Below, one piece after another: positions 13,826 through 24,949 of a stretch of DNA of 64,000 nucleotides. The notes under the pieces were generated by a model. That model saw only the letters and a list, made by a program, of their open reading frames with translations. It did not search any database and had not been told where the DNA came from. The stretch is from Parelaphostrongylus tenuis (taxonomy: Eukaryota; Nematoda; Chromadorea; Rhabditida; Metastrongylidae): contig JAHQIW010000389.1 of assembly GCA_019055375.1 (NCBI GenBank), positions 236,430 through 300,429 of the forward strand, given 5' to 3'. Each line of letters opens with the position of its first letter. Position 1 is the stretch's first letter. The translations under genes and the position numbers were made by a program.

Positions 13826-14115
13826 CACCGTGGCCGAGTGATTCTGATGCTCGTCGCTACGTACTTAAGACCGAACCCCACCCTGAACACTCTTCGACAT
13901 GCCTGGTAATCATTTTTGAGCCACGCATGTCAGCCACTCTTCGACGGTCAAAAACGAACTCCTTATGGATTTGCCACAACTATGCTATCCTCGAGATTGC
14001 AAGGAGATGCGCTTAATAAGTATCCTTCAACGCTTTAGAAGAAGATGAAAAAACGAAATGAATGCTAGAAGTACTGGGATTCGCACAATGAACAAAAACT
14101 TTGTGAAGACGAATC
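13826..14115 (+). repeat. SINE family S2, copy 2, with a short insertion
   Basis: The head CACCGTGGCCGAGTGATTCT is Leu-tRNA-like. The body contains GAGATTGCAAGGAGATGCGC and the tail block GAAGTACTGGGATTCGCACA, matching the other S2 copies. A small R1-tip sequence is inserted at 13899-13934. Confidence 0.7.
13888..13945 (+). repeat. 36-bp R1-tip insertion flanked by 11-bp direct repeats
   Basis: CACTCTTCGAC occurs at 13888-13898 and again at 13935-13945. Between them lies a 36-bp piece with near-perfect inverted ends (GACATGCCTGG ... CCACGCATGTC). That piece matches the outer tip of R1 elements (ATGCCTGATAATCATT.TTTGAGCC). It looks like a tiny insertion with a target-site duplication inside an S2 SINE. 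Confidence 0.6.
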
Positions 14116-15352
14116 AAAAGTGTCATAAAAAGTATCACAGACTCTACCTCGCATCAGACTGTAAGTTTATGGGGTTTTGCCACACGGGACTTTTCAAGGT
14201 TGGTTGGAGTTAACTTCTCGCGTTTTGATGACATCGTTTCTCGTTATAATAACAAAGCACTGATAATAACACATCAATACTATATACACTAGAGTACAAT
14301 AGAAAGTATACACTTTGGAAAGAGCGACCAAGATACAGATCAAGCGAAGAGTTGACCCGCTTATATTCACTTCATGATGAAAGCGGTTTTGAAGCTAGAG
14401 TGGGGGCTATAGCTAAGGTTAAGGAAAAGAAAAAAAACAGAAAAAAAGGAAAAAAATCTGGGTCAAGAATAGAGAGCATACATTCACCAGTCATTCACGT
14501 CAAAAGGGTGCGCACATGAGCCCGGCCACATGACAAATCGGAATTGCAACCGACTTATGACTATCAAAAGTGTGTATTGTCTACAAGAGCATTAATAGGT
14601 GAGGATTTACCTATAGCAAGATATTTTAGCAATTTCAAGTGAGTACTACCTGAGAAGAGGATAAACGACAATCGTTGTTCTATTGAAATTGTTGTCCAAA
14701 AAAATCGATGGGAATGTAACTCTGAAGTCGTCGCTCATGCATTCCTATCGGTGTTCTTCGCACTGTGTAGCAGCTCTGTAATGCGTGACAAGCCGGAATT
14801 TCATAGTAAAGTTTGCCCCACCACTCATCAATGATTCTAAGACAAAGGTAAGTGATGCAGTTCAAATCGATTTCTGTGTATTAGACTGAAATTTTTCACG
14901 AATTCATAAGTTTACTGCCCTAAAGTATTTCTGGCCCTTTATTCTGAACGGATAGATAGAATTTCTTTGAGAATAATGAATAAGCGAAAACTCAACCGAA
15001 TTCGTTTGGAAACAACCTCCGGTCTGAAAACCGGTTATCTCTTGAGTTCGATATTACTAATGAATCATATACCCCTCGTTGATTGAGCTAGTGGCACGAA
15101 GTTTGTAAGAATTCTATTCATTCGGCTGACATTGCGACGTCTTCGTTTTCTTCAGATCCAATAATTCGAGTCCGCAAGTCGAAAAAATTTTTGTTGACAA
15201 CCACGTGCCACGCGCTTAATCAACAAAAGGTATGATTGATTGGTATTTTCGAAGTTTAAGAAAAGTCGGTTTTCAAGTTATAATCACGATCTGTGCTAGT
15301 CAATAACAAAACGGACCAGGGCGGGATGGATTCTCTGCTGAAAAACAATTTA
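14116..15352. other. Nothing recognised
   Basis: No gene, RNA or repeat could be supported by eye here. A pyrimidine/purine-biased A-rich stretch lies near 14430-14460. Confidence 0.4.
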
Positions 15353-16548
15353 TTAAGTCGTTTCATCTTTTTGATTGCGACACTTTTGCCAATCCAGTTG
15401 TTATTTTCTTTCAGAGAAAGTAATCAATGAAAAGTATAATCGCCGCTGCGTTTAATAATATATAATCATTCGTTGGGAAAAGATTGGATGCTTTCTTCTC
15501 AGAAACAATGAGGCTGATGATCAATAAAGGCGATGAACTCACTTTTGAGCTGGTTCAAGTCTTCAAAATTCTTTTGCGCAAATGCCGCTTCAGGGTGCGA
15601 AAAGGCGATAATTCGATAGAGGCTATACGGTTGATGTGGTGCTTTTCGGCTTCTTCAAAATGAACCGAGTAGACTTTACAATGTGAAGTCGAACGATATT
15701 CAAGAAAAGGCGGCGCTGAGTTTTTTCAGAGGTGCAATGAACTTCGAAATTGCCTTCCGCAGACGTCAACATTAATTGCCTGCTTGTTGTCCGAATAGTT
15801 CCAATATAGCATGCTCTTTCAATCCCAGAGAACCGAAGGTGTAATCTTTTGGACAAGGAAGTTGGATTTGGTTGAGCTGGCGAGTTTTCGCCGCATAGCA
15901 CCCACTAAGCGTGGTGCGTGTTGTTCTCGTAGTAGAATCCTCTCAAAATATAACAGACTTGAGAGAGTTCTGCCTCTGCAATCGCAGCAGGAGACTTTGC
16001 AAATGGTCACGAGAGTAGCGCGATTTTGGTTGATCAGCTTATGAGGTGTCCATCTAGACATCACTTTGCGGTAGTCCATCTCATTTAGATGTCGGGCGAT
16101 GGTGTTATGGCCATATCCCAGTGTCTGCTTTCGAGTCCCTGGTACTGGCATCCGGATCTCGTGGCTCAGTGCGTTATCGTCAAAGGTAATTGATCGGTTA
16201 GAGTGAATTTGACTTTTACAGCTCGTATTGCCTTCGTCAGTGCGCTTGAGTTAGTGGCTTACAGTCCGACCGAGTTTAGTGCGCGATTCAAGCGCAATGT
16301 TGACGTTCGGGCCTTGTTCCTGACACTAATATCCAACTTATATTTTTAAAGCATAATCGAGCGTAACTGACGCTGATTCATCGTGAATCTCAGTGAATTA
16401 ACCTGCGGCGCGCATGCCCCTTCATAGTCCCTATGGCTAAAGCTACTCTAACTTTTTAACATACCACAGCTTTTGTAATAGAGCAGTTTTAAAATAATAT
16501 AAAAGGCTGAATAAAATGAAGTGCAGAAGAAATTATGAGACAACTAAT
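15353..16548 (-). mobile_element. Mariner element A, near full length, decayed
   Basis: About 1.2 kb with degenerate terminal inverted repeats. The left end (TTAAGTCGTTTCATC, 15353) aligns with the TIR of element B at 34511. The right end, read in reverse (ATTAGTTGTCTCATAATTTC), aligns with B's other TIR. TA precedes it at 15351-15352; CA follows at 16549, probably a mutated TA. It encodes a broken transposase on the minus strand, and is the same lineage as elements B (34511) and C (41562). Confidence 0.8.
15475..16381 (-). pseudogene. Mariner transposase pseudogene (element A)
   Basis: An ATG at 16381 opens MNQRQLR, like mariner N-termini. Downstream, across frameshifts, come GRTVSH, then FDDNALSHEIR. 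Next is GYGHNTIARHLNEMDYRKV followed by SRWTPHKL, the typical mariner helix-turn-helix and linker (SRWVPHEL in intact relatives). GENSPAQPNPTSLSKRLHLRF corresponds to the catalytic-core region after the first Asp. A C-terminal RKHPIFSQRM resembles RGI..LPQRW. Several frameshifts and stops make it inactive. Confidence 0.8.
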
Positions 16549-17170
16549 CACTGTCACGGCCAATCAGTATCATCAATACGCGTCCTATACATGAGCATTG
16601 GCAAAGTAGGTTCTTTATTGAAGTTAGTCTGCCAAAAAGATTCCACTCCATCGACAACGAAGCGAATACCACAACAAAGAAGAACACTTGCTGGCAATCG
16701 ACTCAAAACATCAGTTCTGAAGAAGACGAAGACGTCGAAACGTTAGCCAAATGAACTCATGTTCACGAAATTCCTGCTGCTAGCTTAATCAATTAATAAT
16801 ATCTGTTTCTTGGTTTCACTGAACACCATTATTTCAAGGAGAGAATGTGAAGCCTTTCTTTTTGAATTACCATACTGTTATAGCTCTCTATTAATAGTGT
16901 GAATAGAGTCATTGCAAAATTGTTCTGTTAAAGTTCAAACAGTTGTCTTCCTAGTAAGCGCTAGGAAAAGAAATGCACATATCAAGGCTTGATTACGGTA
17001 AATTTTGCTTTGCTTGGATTATATGCAGAAGAGACTTTCTCTGCAATAATCTTCAGAAATACTGGCAAATGGTGATATTTCTGCGGAAGTGGAACGCATC
17101 CACCCTCATATACCTCGCTCTAGCATTGATAACGCAACGTGGAGACAGTTCAAGCTTCGATACTTTTCTA
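16549..17170. other. Nothing firmly recognised
   Basis: A motif at about 16711-16746 (CTGAAGAAGAC ... GTCGAAACGTTAGCC) resembles the 3' hairpins of retroelements. It does not meet hammerhead rules. An open frame at 16973-17236 runs into the following mariner. Confidence 0.3.
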
Positions 17171-17989
17171 CTAGGTTGGTGCAAAAGTAATGGCAATTTA
17201 TGCATTGATGAAATTTGCCGTTTGATATCGAAATAAATTCACCATTAAGTGGTTTTACATTATACATAAGTTTGAAGCACGTCTTTTCGTTTTATGTTTT
17301 TTTGTTGATGACGCTTTACTTGTTACTTATCTTACATTTATTTCAGTCTATCCAAAGACTGTCTTTGGTGCAAAAGTATTCAGTGCAATGTTGATTCAAG
17401 AGGTTTCGTAAATGATACGAGATCTTTGAAAATGGGAACGTAGTAGCCAGTCAAGTGTTGTTGATAATGACCATTTAAGAGCAATCGTCATGGCTCGTCT
17501 CCTTAAGACTACGCGAGAGGAGAAAAACTCAACGTCGACTAATCTATGATCATACGCCATTTGAATCAAATTGCAAGGATGAAAAGGTTGGTATCAAAAT
17601 GATGTCGGTTTAATTACAGTCAGCTAACAGTAACACGTCCTACAACGAGCATTCCAAGAGTTGAACGAATTGGGCTACAAAGTTTTGCCTCATCCTCCAT
17701 ATGCGCCGAATTTCGCTCCTATCGGCTATCACTTTTTTTAAGTATTTTGATGACTTGTCGCAGGAAAAACGACTCTATAAACAACAGGATGCAGAAAAAG
17801 ACTCTCAAATGTTTGTCAATCCGGAGTCACCGATTTTCAGGCTACAGAAATGGTGGGCTCATTTCTGATTAGCAAATATGTGTTAATTGTAATGACTTCT
17901 ATCTTAGCTAATATAATTGTGGTTGAGCCTAGTTATGACGATTCAGAAATTCACGGTTTGAAACCTTTATTACTTTTGCACCAAACTAA
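17171..17989 (+). mobile_element. Mariner element F, internally deleted, decayed
   Basis: 819 bp bounded by inverted repeats sharing TTGGTGCAAAAGTAAT (left CTAGGTTGGTGCAAAAGTAAT, right TTAGTTTGGTGCAAAAGTAAT) and by TA on both sides (17169-17170, 17990-17991). Inside, the plus strand encodes SSVVDNDHLRAIV followed by KTTREE, the mariner N-terminal linker region. It then jumps to LNELGYKVLPHPPYAPNFAP and GYHFF, the region of the third catalytic Asp (here Gly). The central catalytic part is missing. The TIR type resembles the Hsmar1/irritans-like group and differs from elements A-C. Confidence 0.85.
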
Positions 17990-18172
17990 TAACTGATTAG
18001 GCGACTTTTCAAGCACTTCAAAGGTGGTGAAGCTAATGCACAAGGTTTTTTTTCTGATCAAAATTCAAACTTCGATCACATTCTTATTTGCAAGGTCAAT
18101 AATATTTCTTAGAACGGTGTTCAATAATCTGTTTGCCAGAAATCAATTGTTTGCTCGAAAGCTTGGTAGGCG

Positions 18173-18178
18173 TTTATT
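18173..18178 (-). promoter_or_regulatory. Polyadenylation signal AATAAA
   Basis: AATAAA on the minus strand lies a few bases after the stop codon of the small two-exon gene at 18185-18572. It supports a compact 3' UTR. Confidence 0.5.
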
Positions 18179-18184
18179 CTAATT

Positions 18185-18572
18185 TCAGACTGTGATTGCA
18201 AAACACATCCGCCTGCAATTTTTGAACTCATGAAACAGTAAACCATTGCCAGTGCTCGTCTTCATTTGGTAAAAGTAGATCCGGAAGAAGACCTCTTCTC
18301 TAGATTGTAGCTGTTCCTCCAGGAAGGTCAGTGATTGACCGGGGTGACAGACGGCAAACAGTGTAAAGCGGCTTTCGCAGATTTCATCATCACATTTTAG
18401 GCGAATCTTGAACAGAAATAACACAAAGTCCGCCGTAAATTGATACTTCATCCACGGCGAAATTTTGAGCGTCACTCACAGAAAGCTTGAGCGATGTATT
18501 CTGAGTGTTGACCGGTAAAATATCAAAATCTTTTACATCTTCGAGATACGGAAGAAAATATTGAAGATTCAT
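18185..18572 (-). CDS. Small two-exon gene, unknown 105-aa protein
   Basis: Exon 1 runs 18572-18480 (ATG at 18572, 31 codons). A GTGAGT donor at 18479 begins a 73-bp intron ending TTCTGTTCAAG at 18407. Exon 2 runs 18406-18185 and ends in TGA. Both junctions are phase 0, so the frame is continuous. The product starts MNLQYFLPYL and has six of its charged residues in an early acidic stretch. Exon 2 carries five cysteines (KCDDEICES, VCHPG, NCRRMC). I see no signal peptide and no recognised domain. AATAAA follows immediately. The intron size and splice sites are typical of nematodes. An upstream exon cannot be excluded because the ATG is preceded by an in-frame stop. Confidence 0.5.
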
Positions 18573-18959
18573 GGGAGAGTATAGATGGGTTGCCTATGCA
18601 ATAGGAGGATTAGATGACAGATAAGTGCAAAGAACAGCGGATTGGAATCGAAGATGATGCAAGAATCTCTTTCGACAACCACCCAATCGAGAGAAGGAAG
18701 TATCCGTGTGCGTAAGTGAGAACGGTTTCTAAAATTCCGAAATGTGCTTCGTGGATGCCAACATCTTCAGGAGTACACCACCGCTATGCACCTTGAATGC
18801 ACAGAAAGGTGTGAATGAATAACGTGGTATGGCTCTTCTTATCTGAGAGAACGGGCCATTCAAGTATAGATATGAGTAAACGAAATTGTCAGACATCACG
18901 TGCAAAATTATTTGCTCTTATAAATATGTGTGCACGATATTTTCGCGTATCGCAAAAAA

Positions 18960-21410
18960 AAGTTTTGTTATAATCACTTACAGAGTGTAAGTATATCAAC
19001 TCTTCGTGGACGGTTGTCAGTTGGTTGGGGGCCGCTCGCAGGATGGAGGAGCGTGTTGTGCTAATATGGTAGTTTTCTGATAATATTCGTTCTTTTTCCG
19101 TTCACAGATGAGGTTTCTTGATCAGTAAATCGTCAAATATGACAGAAGAAACTTCATTAAGGTCATTTTCAGTAGCAACAATTGATAGTGCTTCCTTCAT
19201 AGCCCACATTTTTGAAGAGAAAGTCCAAATGCTTACCAAAAGGCTATTTTTGAAACTTTGTTTCAACATTATCATGCTATTTTACTTACTCTGTCCTTTC
19301 TCCAATCCTGTTTGTCTTTTGCTTCTCTTGTCAATAGAGAATCGTCTTTGTTATGGCCGCGAATGAATAAATAGTTGAATAATCAATACCAATATCATTT
19401 CCTACTTCCGATATCTAATTTTACAGCAAATACCTTTCAATTATCGTATTCTCATTGCATGTAGTACACAAAAGTTAGCATAATTGAATACTAGAGTACA
19501 ATGAGTAATTTCGAAAATGGTGTTACTTATTGCAAGTGATCCCATTTCATCGATAACTCTCAGAAAATTTTCAATCTTTAGGAAAAGTAAAAAGTTGGGA
19601 CCTTCATTAGATTATAGAAAAATTTCGTGCTGTTATTCTATAGATAATAGTTTTTATTAGCGCTCAATTTGTAGCATGATCACATTTTATCGCAGATATT
19701 CTGCTACTGAACGTGGCGCACCTGTTTTACATGCTCTAATCAGTTCTTTACATTCGAACTCCATCGCTGTAGTTTTCTGTGCCTCGTCCAGTTCCCCTTT
19801 TTCAGGCAACTTTGATAAGACCACTTGCAGCCAGTTGAAGCCTTCCATCAGTGCACCGAAGTCCACTAATGTGAACATAACACCAATGTAGTAGCGGCAC
19901 CTTTTGGGAGGGAGGGGAGGGGACGGAGGAAGGTACGGGGTGGCCGAGATGTTAATTATGAACGTAATCAAAAAGCAATGCGCTGATCCTACCTCTCTTC
20001 CAACACTCTCACAATCAAGTGGGATCTCCCTAGCTTCGCAGTCTTCAAAATTGCAAGGAGATCTGCTCGACCAGCATTCTGGGGCATTCACGTAAATACG
20101 AGAACCTCCCGAAACAACATGGGAATATTCGAAGGTTTTCAAGGCACTGAGTACGAGGGAATAATTCTAATGGGTGAAGTTCTGGGATTTGCACAATAAA
20201 ATCTGATAACGGTTCGTACGGAACAGAATAAAAAAGTAGAAATAAATCTTAGAGGATGAACTGTAAAGCAGAAATCATCGCCAATCGATCAATGAATCAA
20301 CATTAATTACCTATTTACCAAAAGAATCGTTAAATAGATGTTCCTTTGGTATGGAACATTAAGGTGGGATTGGAAGCCAATTAATGATGTTGTTGGTACA
20401 AGTGGTTGATTGTTGTATAAATATATTGAGTAAAATTCCATAATATCAGCATGATGTGAAACATGGTTTAGAAAAAGCGAGTTCTTTCGAAAGAGTATAT
20501 AATGAGTATTTTTTCCAAGCATATAGTTTTTGTCTTAAAAAAAAGAAAGTAAAACTTTCTAAGGCAACTGAGTGTTTTTTTTAATAGAATTCCTTCCATA
20601 GAAATCCTTCTGACAATAGTCCAATTATTATTTGCTGTAAAGTTGAAAAGACGAGCTGACTGCTGCGAAGGCAAACTGTTGTCTTCTTTCGCTAAAAGCT
20701 CAAGCATGGGCTATCTTTTCTGAAAGTCAAGCTTGATACTAGATTTTTCTTGGCTTATTGAGTGACTGTTACGAGTCTGATGAAAAAGCTCTTTTCTAGA
20801 GAGACGAGTGATTTCACCAGCACATTCCACAGAACGGCACTGCATGCGATAAAAAGCAAGGAATTAAGAGAATTAGCGTTCGTCTTGCTAAAAATACGTT
20901 CATAAAGGTCCTTTCAATAATAATCTGTTTTTTTGCGACAAAATTCTCTAGGAATCGAAATTCTACTGTCTAATATCAAAAAATTTCCTGTGAGGATGAA
21001 AAATTGGCTATGATTGTAAAACGTTTTCTTTTTTTTTACTAGTAGAGCAAACTATAGAAATGTTTCTGGAAAGCAATATCATTATTTAAATTGGTTTTTT
21101 TAGGCTACCAATTGATTGCGTAAACATGAACAAAATAGGAAAGAATGTTTAAAAAAGACTAGAAATATCATTCCACTCGCAAGGACGTGGTCTTTCTCTT
21201 TGAAAAATACAGTGTGTTACGAAGCAATGAAGTCGATTTTACTAAAATTGCTCATACAGATGTCTCCTCAGTGATATTTTACCATTTATTGGTAACAATA
21301 CTTCCTTAAAGTCTTAATTCAACTCGGATTTGTATTGGTACCTAACAATCATAGAAAACCATCCGAACGGGGCGCCCAGCTGAGGGTGAAAATGACACTC
21401 ACCATTCGAA
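18960..21410 (+). repeat. Large diverged direct repeat D1, copy 1
   Basis: Collinear by eye with 25975-27612. Matching landmarks in order: CAGTAA.TC followed by GA.AGAAGA.ACTTCA; GCGATCCCA.TACATCGATAA (diverged here as GTGATCCCATTTCATCGATA); AAAATACGTTCA; GATTGTAAAACGTT; CTCAGTGATATTTTAC; TTGTATTGG near the end. About 780 bp (roughly 19695-20480), including an S2 SINE, has no counterpart in copy 2 and is a later insertion. No coding capacity or inverted termini were found. Confidence 0.7.
19928..20205 (+). repeat. SINE family S2, copy 3
   Basis: The head GGGGTGGCCGAGATGTTAAT is tRNA-like. The body AATTGCAAGGAGATCTGCTC is followed by GACCAGCATTCT. The tail is GTTCTGGGATTTGCACAATA. It is inserted in D1 copy 1. 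The long open frame on the minus strand here (19687-20142) is a by-product of the repeat. Confidence 0.7.
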
Positions 21411-22151
21411 AAGCGTTAATGTGCTTAGACACCTCAATAACCACGATATCTTCATGACTTGTGTGGGTTCCCAAAATATTTTTTGTTTTAAAGTTGTTAT
21501 TGTGTCGTGAACGTTCCTTATATCTTCGAAGTAGCAGGATGCTCTTACGTCTTCTTGACGTACAAGTGGCTTCGAAGTGAATATGAAGCAGATTTGTATC
21601 TCTGTAACAGAATTTCTTCTGAGATGAGACCTATTTTCAGGGGTTAACGATGCTTCTTTTTCCAGTAGACGTTTCATTCGAAGAGAGGTCAAATTCTTTT
21701 AGTTAGGTGATCTTATCAGTGTGATGAGCTTTACGTTGTTGTTGTTTTCCAGGAAGGAATCCGTCACCTCGACAACGATGTGATATAGCTCTGAGAAGTG
21801 TGGTAACAACAACAGTATTTGTGATACTGAACGCCGAAATCACATTTATATGACAGCATTGCTTAGGATTTATGTAAACTTTGAACATCACAACAATAAC
21901 CAATTTCGAAACATTCTCTGCCTGCTTTAAAGTCTTTAAAACTATCTAAAACGGGGAAATGTTTGCCAAGTTACGCATCATAATCATCTAATTATAGTTA
22001 TTAGTCTAATAATTAACCCGCATAATAACATGAGATAGACACAAGACAAAAGCAACAAGGAAGTAAAAAAGTCATCCAAAATATTGCAAGCAAATAGCGA
22101 ATGCTAACTAGTATTCATTAGCAGGAAAAGAAATTAGCTTGGAAGTTAGAG
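21411..22151. other. No supported gene
   Basis: A 97-codon frame (21399-21692, -) and a 66-codon frame (21703-21903, -) have somewhat protein-like composition but no motif I know. No splice structure joins them convincingly. Confidence 0.35.
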
Positions 22152-22546
22152 GGTGTATTAAATTCTAAGCGAAGAAGCACAGTCGAATATGAAGGTTATA
22201 TTCAATTTACCTGCCAATGAGCAATCGACTGTTAATCACTGCATTGTGGGGTGATCTTATCACTTGACATGCAATGATCTATTGTCATTGCAGTGTAAGG
22301 TGATCGTTTTGCTTTACTATCAGGCAGTGTACCTAATAGTCGATTTCCTTATATGTAGTGGTATAATCCCTTATAAAAGATTGACTGCACCGAAATGCAC
22401 CGTGCTACTAATGAGGCCCTACACGAAAAATCCGAAACGTATGTCTAGCATTAACAGTGCTTTAACAAACCTCATGAAAGGCTGGAAATATGATGTCAAG
22501 GTGTATTAAATTCTAAGCGAACTCTTGAGAAACAGTCGAATATGAA
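22152..22546 (+). repeat. Pair of about 42-46-bp direct repeats, 348 bp apart
   Basis: GGTGTATTAAATTCTAAGCG at 22152 and 22500, each followed after a few bases by ACAGTCGAATATGAA. The 300-bp interior carries an R6 repeat and a short open frame without motifs. It could be a small LTR-like or TRIM-like element, a deletion-prone duplication, or two insertions of the same repeat. Confidence 0.5.
22210..22262 (+). repeat. Short repeat R6, copy 1
   Basis: GAGCAATCGACTGTTAATCA followed by CTGCATTGTGGGGTGAT resembles 22912-22975 (+) and 25180-25240 (-). About 60 bp, nature unknown. Confidence 0.4.
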
Positions 22547-22739
22547 TGGAAGACTGCAATTGTAAATTTTCAATTATATACGAAAGCTACCCTTATAACT
22601 GGAATTCTGCACCTTTTTGAAATTTGTATGTTGTCCGTGTTTCATATCAAGAACAAGAAACTGCTACACCAAATCCGCCACACCATCACCTCTGTAGAGG
22701 TCAATTCTTTGTGATGGTTTATTTTAGTGCACTACTCTA

Positions 22740-23165
22740 CTCTACTAATAGTTTATATCTTTCGCTTCGAGTGTTTTCTTAAGACCGCAGCTCAATTTCA
22801 ACATGTTTAAATAATCTTTTTTGAGCCTCGCATGTCACGTGGTCTGTTAGAAAAGAGCTGACTTATAGAACCCAATACATGTGTTTCTACCTTGTATTGA
22901 ACATACTAGCCACGAGCAATCGAGTGTACAACACTCTGTGTTGGGTGATAATTTTAATGGACATAGAATGTAAAACGTTCGTCGTGGCTAATTCGTAGTG
23001 TGGGGAACTGGAGCACCTACACAGAATGGCAAAAGACGAGAAAGGGTAGCTGTCCGAATGGCGAGACTGCAAGGTCGAAACTCGTGTATCGAGCTCTATT
23101 AGTCAGCCCTTTTTAAGAAACCACATGACATGCGTGGCTCAAAAATGATTATTTGGCCAATAATT
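22740..23165. mobile_element. R1 snapback element a, with decayed hammerhead
   Basis: The left arm contains ATCTTTCGCTTCGAGTGTTT, TTTTGAGCCTCGCATGTCAC and TGACTTATAGAACCCAATAC. The reverse complement of the right arm (about 23040-23165) contains TTTTTGAGCCACGCATGTCA and GGGCTGACTAATAGAGCTCG. The spacer holds R6. The right arm keeps a hammerhead-like block at 23052-23093 whose CUGACGA box has become AUGGCGA, so it should be inactive. Confidence 0.65.
22912..22975 (+). repeat. Short repeat R6, copy 2
   Basis: GAGCAATCGAGTGTACAACA followed by CTCTGTGTTGGGTGATAAT. A minus-strand match lies at 25180-25240 (TGTTGTACACTCGATTGCTC). It lies in the spacer of R1 element a. Confidence 0.45.
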
Positions 23166-23334
23166 CATCTAAACCAAGATTGATGCAGCAGTTTTTTATT
23201 CTCGATTTGAAGCATATACAACATAAAATTTGACAAGGTACGGACTTCCAGTTATAAAAGCAGTTTTTCTAGATCTCTCAAATTTTTGTTTTTTTTTTTC
23301 AAATTTGACACGTAATGCTCTTCAACGAGAACAG

Positions 23335-23530
23335 ATAGACAAGGACCATCACCGACGGGATCCATAGGAAGACCACCGACCCGATGGTCCGCTTTCTTCA
23401 CCAGATGAGCGAATCCCTAGAGCGAGAAGGACCCATTGGGCCATTCTTGCACGCAATAAGGAAAGTTGGAGGCAGATGTGAAACCGTAACTCATCCAGAG
23501 AAAGATGACTTGTCCATTATTTCCAATTAA
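23335..23530 (+). pseudogene. RTE retrotransposon 3' fragment (C-terminus of ORF2)
   Basis: With frameshifts the plus strand encodes IGRRPPTRWSAFF-like residues (GRPPTRWS block of RTE C-termini). It continues with RARRTHWAILARNKESWRQ. In RTE elements this region follows the reverse transcriptase. Only about 200 bp remain, typical of a 5'-truncated, decayed insertion. Confidence 0.7.
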
Positions 23531-23692
23531 TTTTCCATTTTCGAGTGGAGACTACTGTTTTCTATAAGTGCATTCCCAGAGAGTGTGGATACTGAAGAAG
23601 TGGTATGATGCCCTTGGTTCAAGGAACTTGTACACATGCTACGTTATGAATAATATTTGACAAGCGATCTCGTATAATGATTTTCGATTGCT

Positions 23693-23890
23693 ATGATGAC
23701 TTTTGAGTACACTTCTGAATTAGAGGATAACAAAGCCAAGATGAACATCGCAATACAACTATGCAACTTCATTACATTCCATTCCGGAAAGCAGTCTGGC
23801 CGCATAGTTGACGAGTTTCTTTCATTACATTCAAGAGTTTTAGATGTCCTAAAAACATGCGGGGATACTTTGAAGATCATGGACCATATG
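23693..23890 (+). CDS. Candidate exon, unknown protein
   Basis: ATG at 23693 opens about 66 codons (MMTFEYTSELEDNKAKMNIA ...) with helical, coding-like composition. It runs straight into a strong nematode donor (CATAT|GTAAGTC). The in-frame stop at 23678 and the lack of an AG between suggest a first exon. No downstream exon was identified, and the opposite strand is also open, so this is tentative. Confidence 0.25.
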
Positions 23891-24949
23891 TAAGTCAAGA
23901 GAAGCGCAAAACTTAGTCTAAATTGCCGAGAGAAATCTATCTATATGCCCTAAAATCCTATAGATGAGAGCGGTCTGTGCTGGGAAAGGTGTGTAGCAAA
24001 TAAGGCCAATGCGACCTACACAAAAGTGGGATTAAGACAAGGATGAGTAAGCCGCTTCCTAACTAGTGAAAACTTATAATCCATCCCCTCAAATAATTGC
24101 CTGCAAACCTTTGGAAAACCACTATGTGATGTTGAAAACCTCGATTAAAAGCGATTTTGCGGTATGAACATAAACGATAATGGCGAGGTATGAATTGAAA
24201 ATAGATTTAAGTGGAACTTGAGCAAATATTTCATTACCGCAAAACTCGAGTACTTACCTGCCTTCTTTTTGCAAAAAATAAAGCGCTCTTACCTATGGAA
24301 TTATAGAGTTTCAAAAATCGGATGTATATGTAAGCGTAATAAGTTCTTTTCTAAACAGATCATTTTGTTAAACGATAATTATAATTTCATACTATGACAT
24401 CTTAGATAACCCTACTATTAAGTCAGCAAAATATCAGCACTGGGGAAATAAAACATGGATAATAACATAACAAACTAAAGTAAATTGAGTGCTCTATCAT
24501 TAAACCAACATTCTATCGGGTGTACGCGGTACATATAGATTGTAGACGAATTAATTCAGAGGTAAATCACACACGATGGATCATTGATCGGTATATCAGC
24601 TGGATTGCTTCCGAGTTTGACCTGTAAAATTTTTATAATAATGAAACTAGTCGCACTACGTAAATCGTGCTCATCAATCACTTAACTAGAGCAATGAGAT
24701 CGATTATTTGCAGGATTAAATGAAGGTCAGTATTCCAAACCAATTCTTCTATGTATATAGGTGAATTTTTCCCTGGAAAAATCAGTGAGAACGGTTTCTT
24801 TATGCTTACCGAACTTGGGTCTTCTGTAGCTCCATGGATGATGGGTAGCGGTGGTGCTGTGGGTTGTGGACTTGCCTGTTAGTCGTGATCTTAAACGGTG
24901 TTTTCCATTATTATTAAGATTTGGTCTCACCTCTCGAGTTGGTCGTTTT
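23891..24949. other. Nothing recognised
   Basis: AT-rich DNA without gene signals. The 102-codon minus frame at 24727-25035 overlaps an R1 arm and has no recognised motif. Confidence 0.35.

Noticed and set aside
16711..16746. Hammerhead-like motif (CTGAAGA, GACG-AAGA-CGTC hairpin, GAAAC)
   Set aside because: The core box and stem II fit, but after GAAAC the sequence GTTAGCC has no U16.1 next to a cleavable H17, and stem I does not pair.
19687..20142. 151-codon open frame, the longest in the window
   Set aside because: It lies antisense across an S2 SINE and its flank, and the composition follows the repeat. No independent support for coding.
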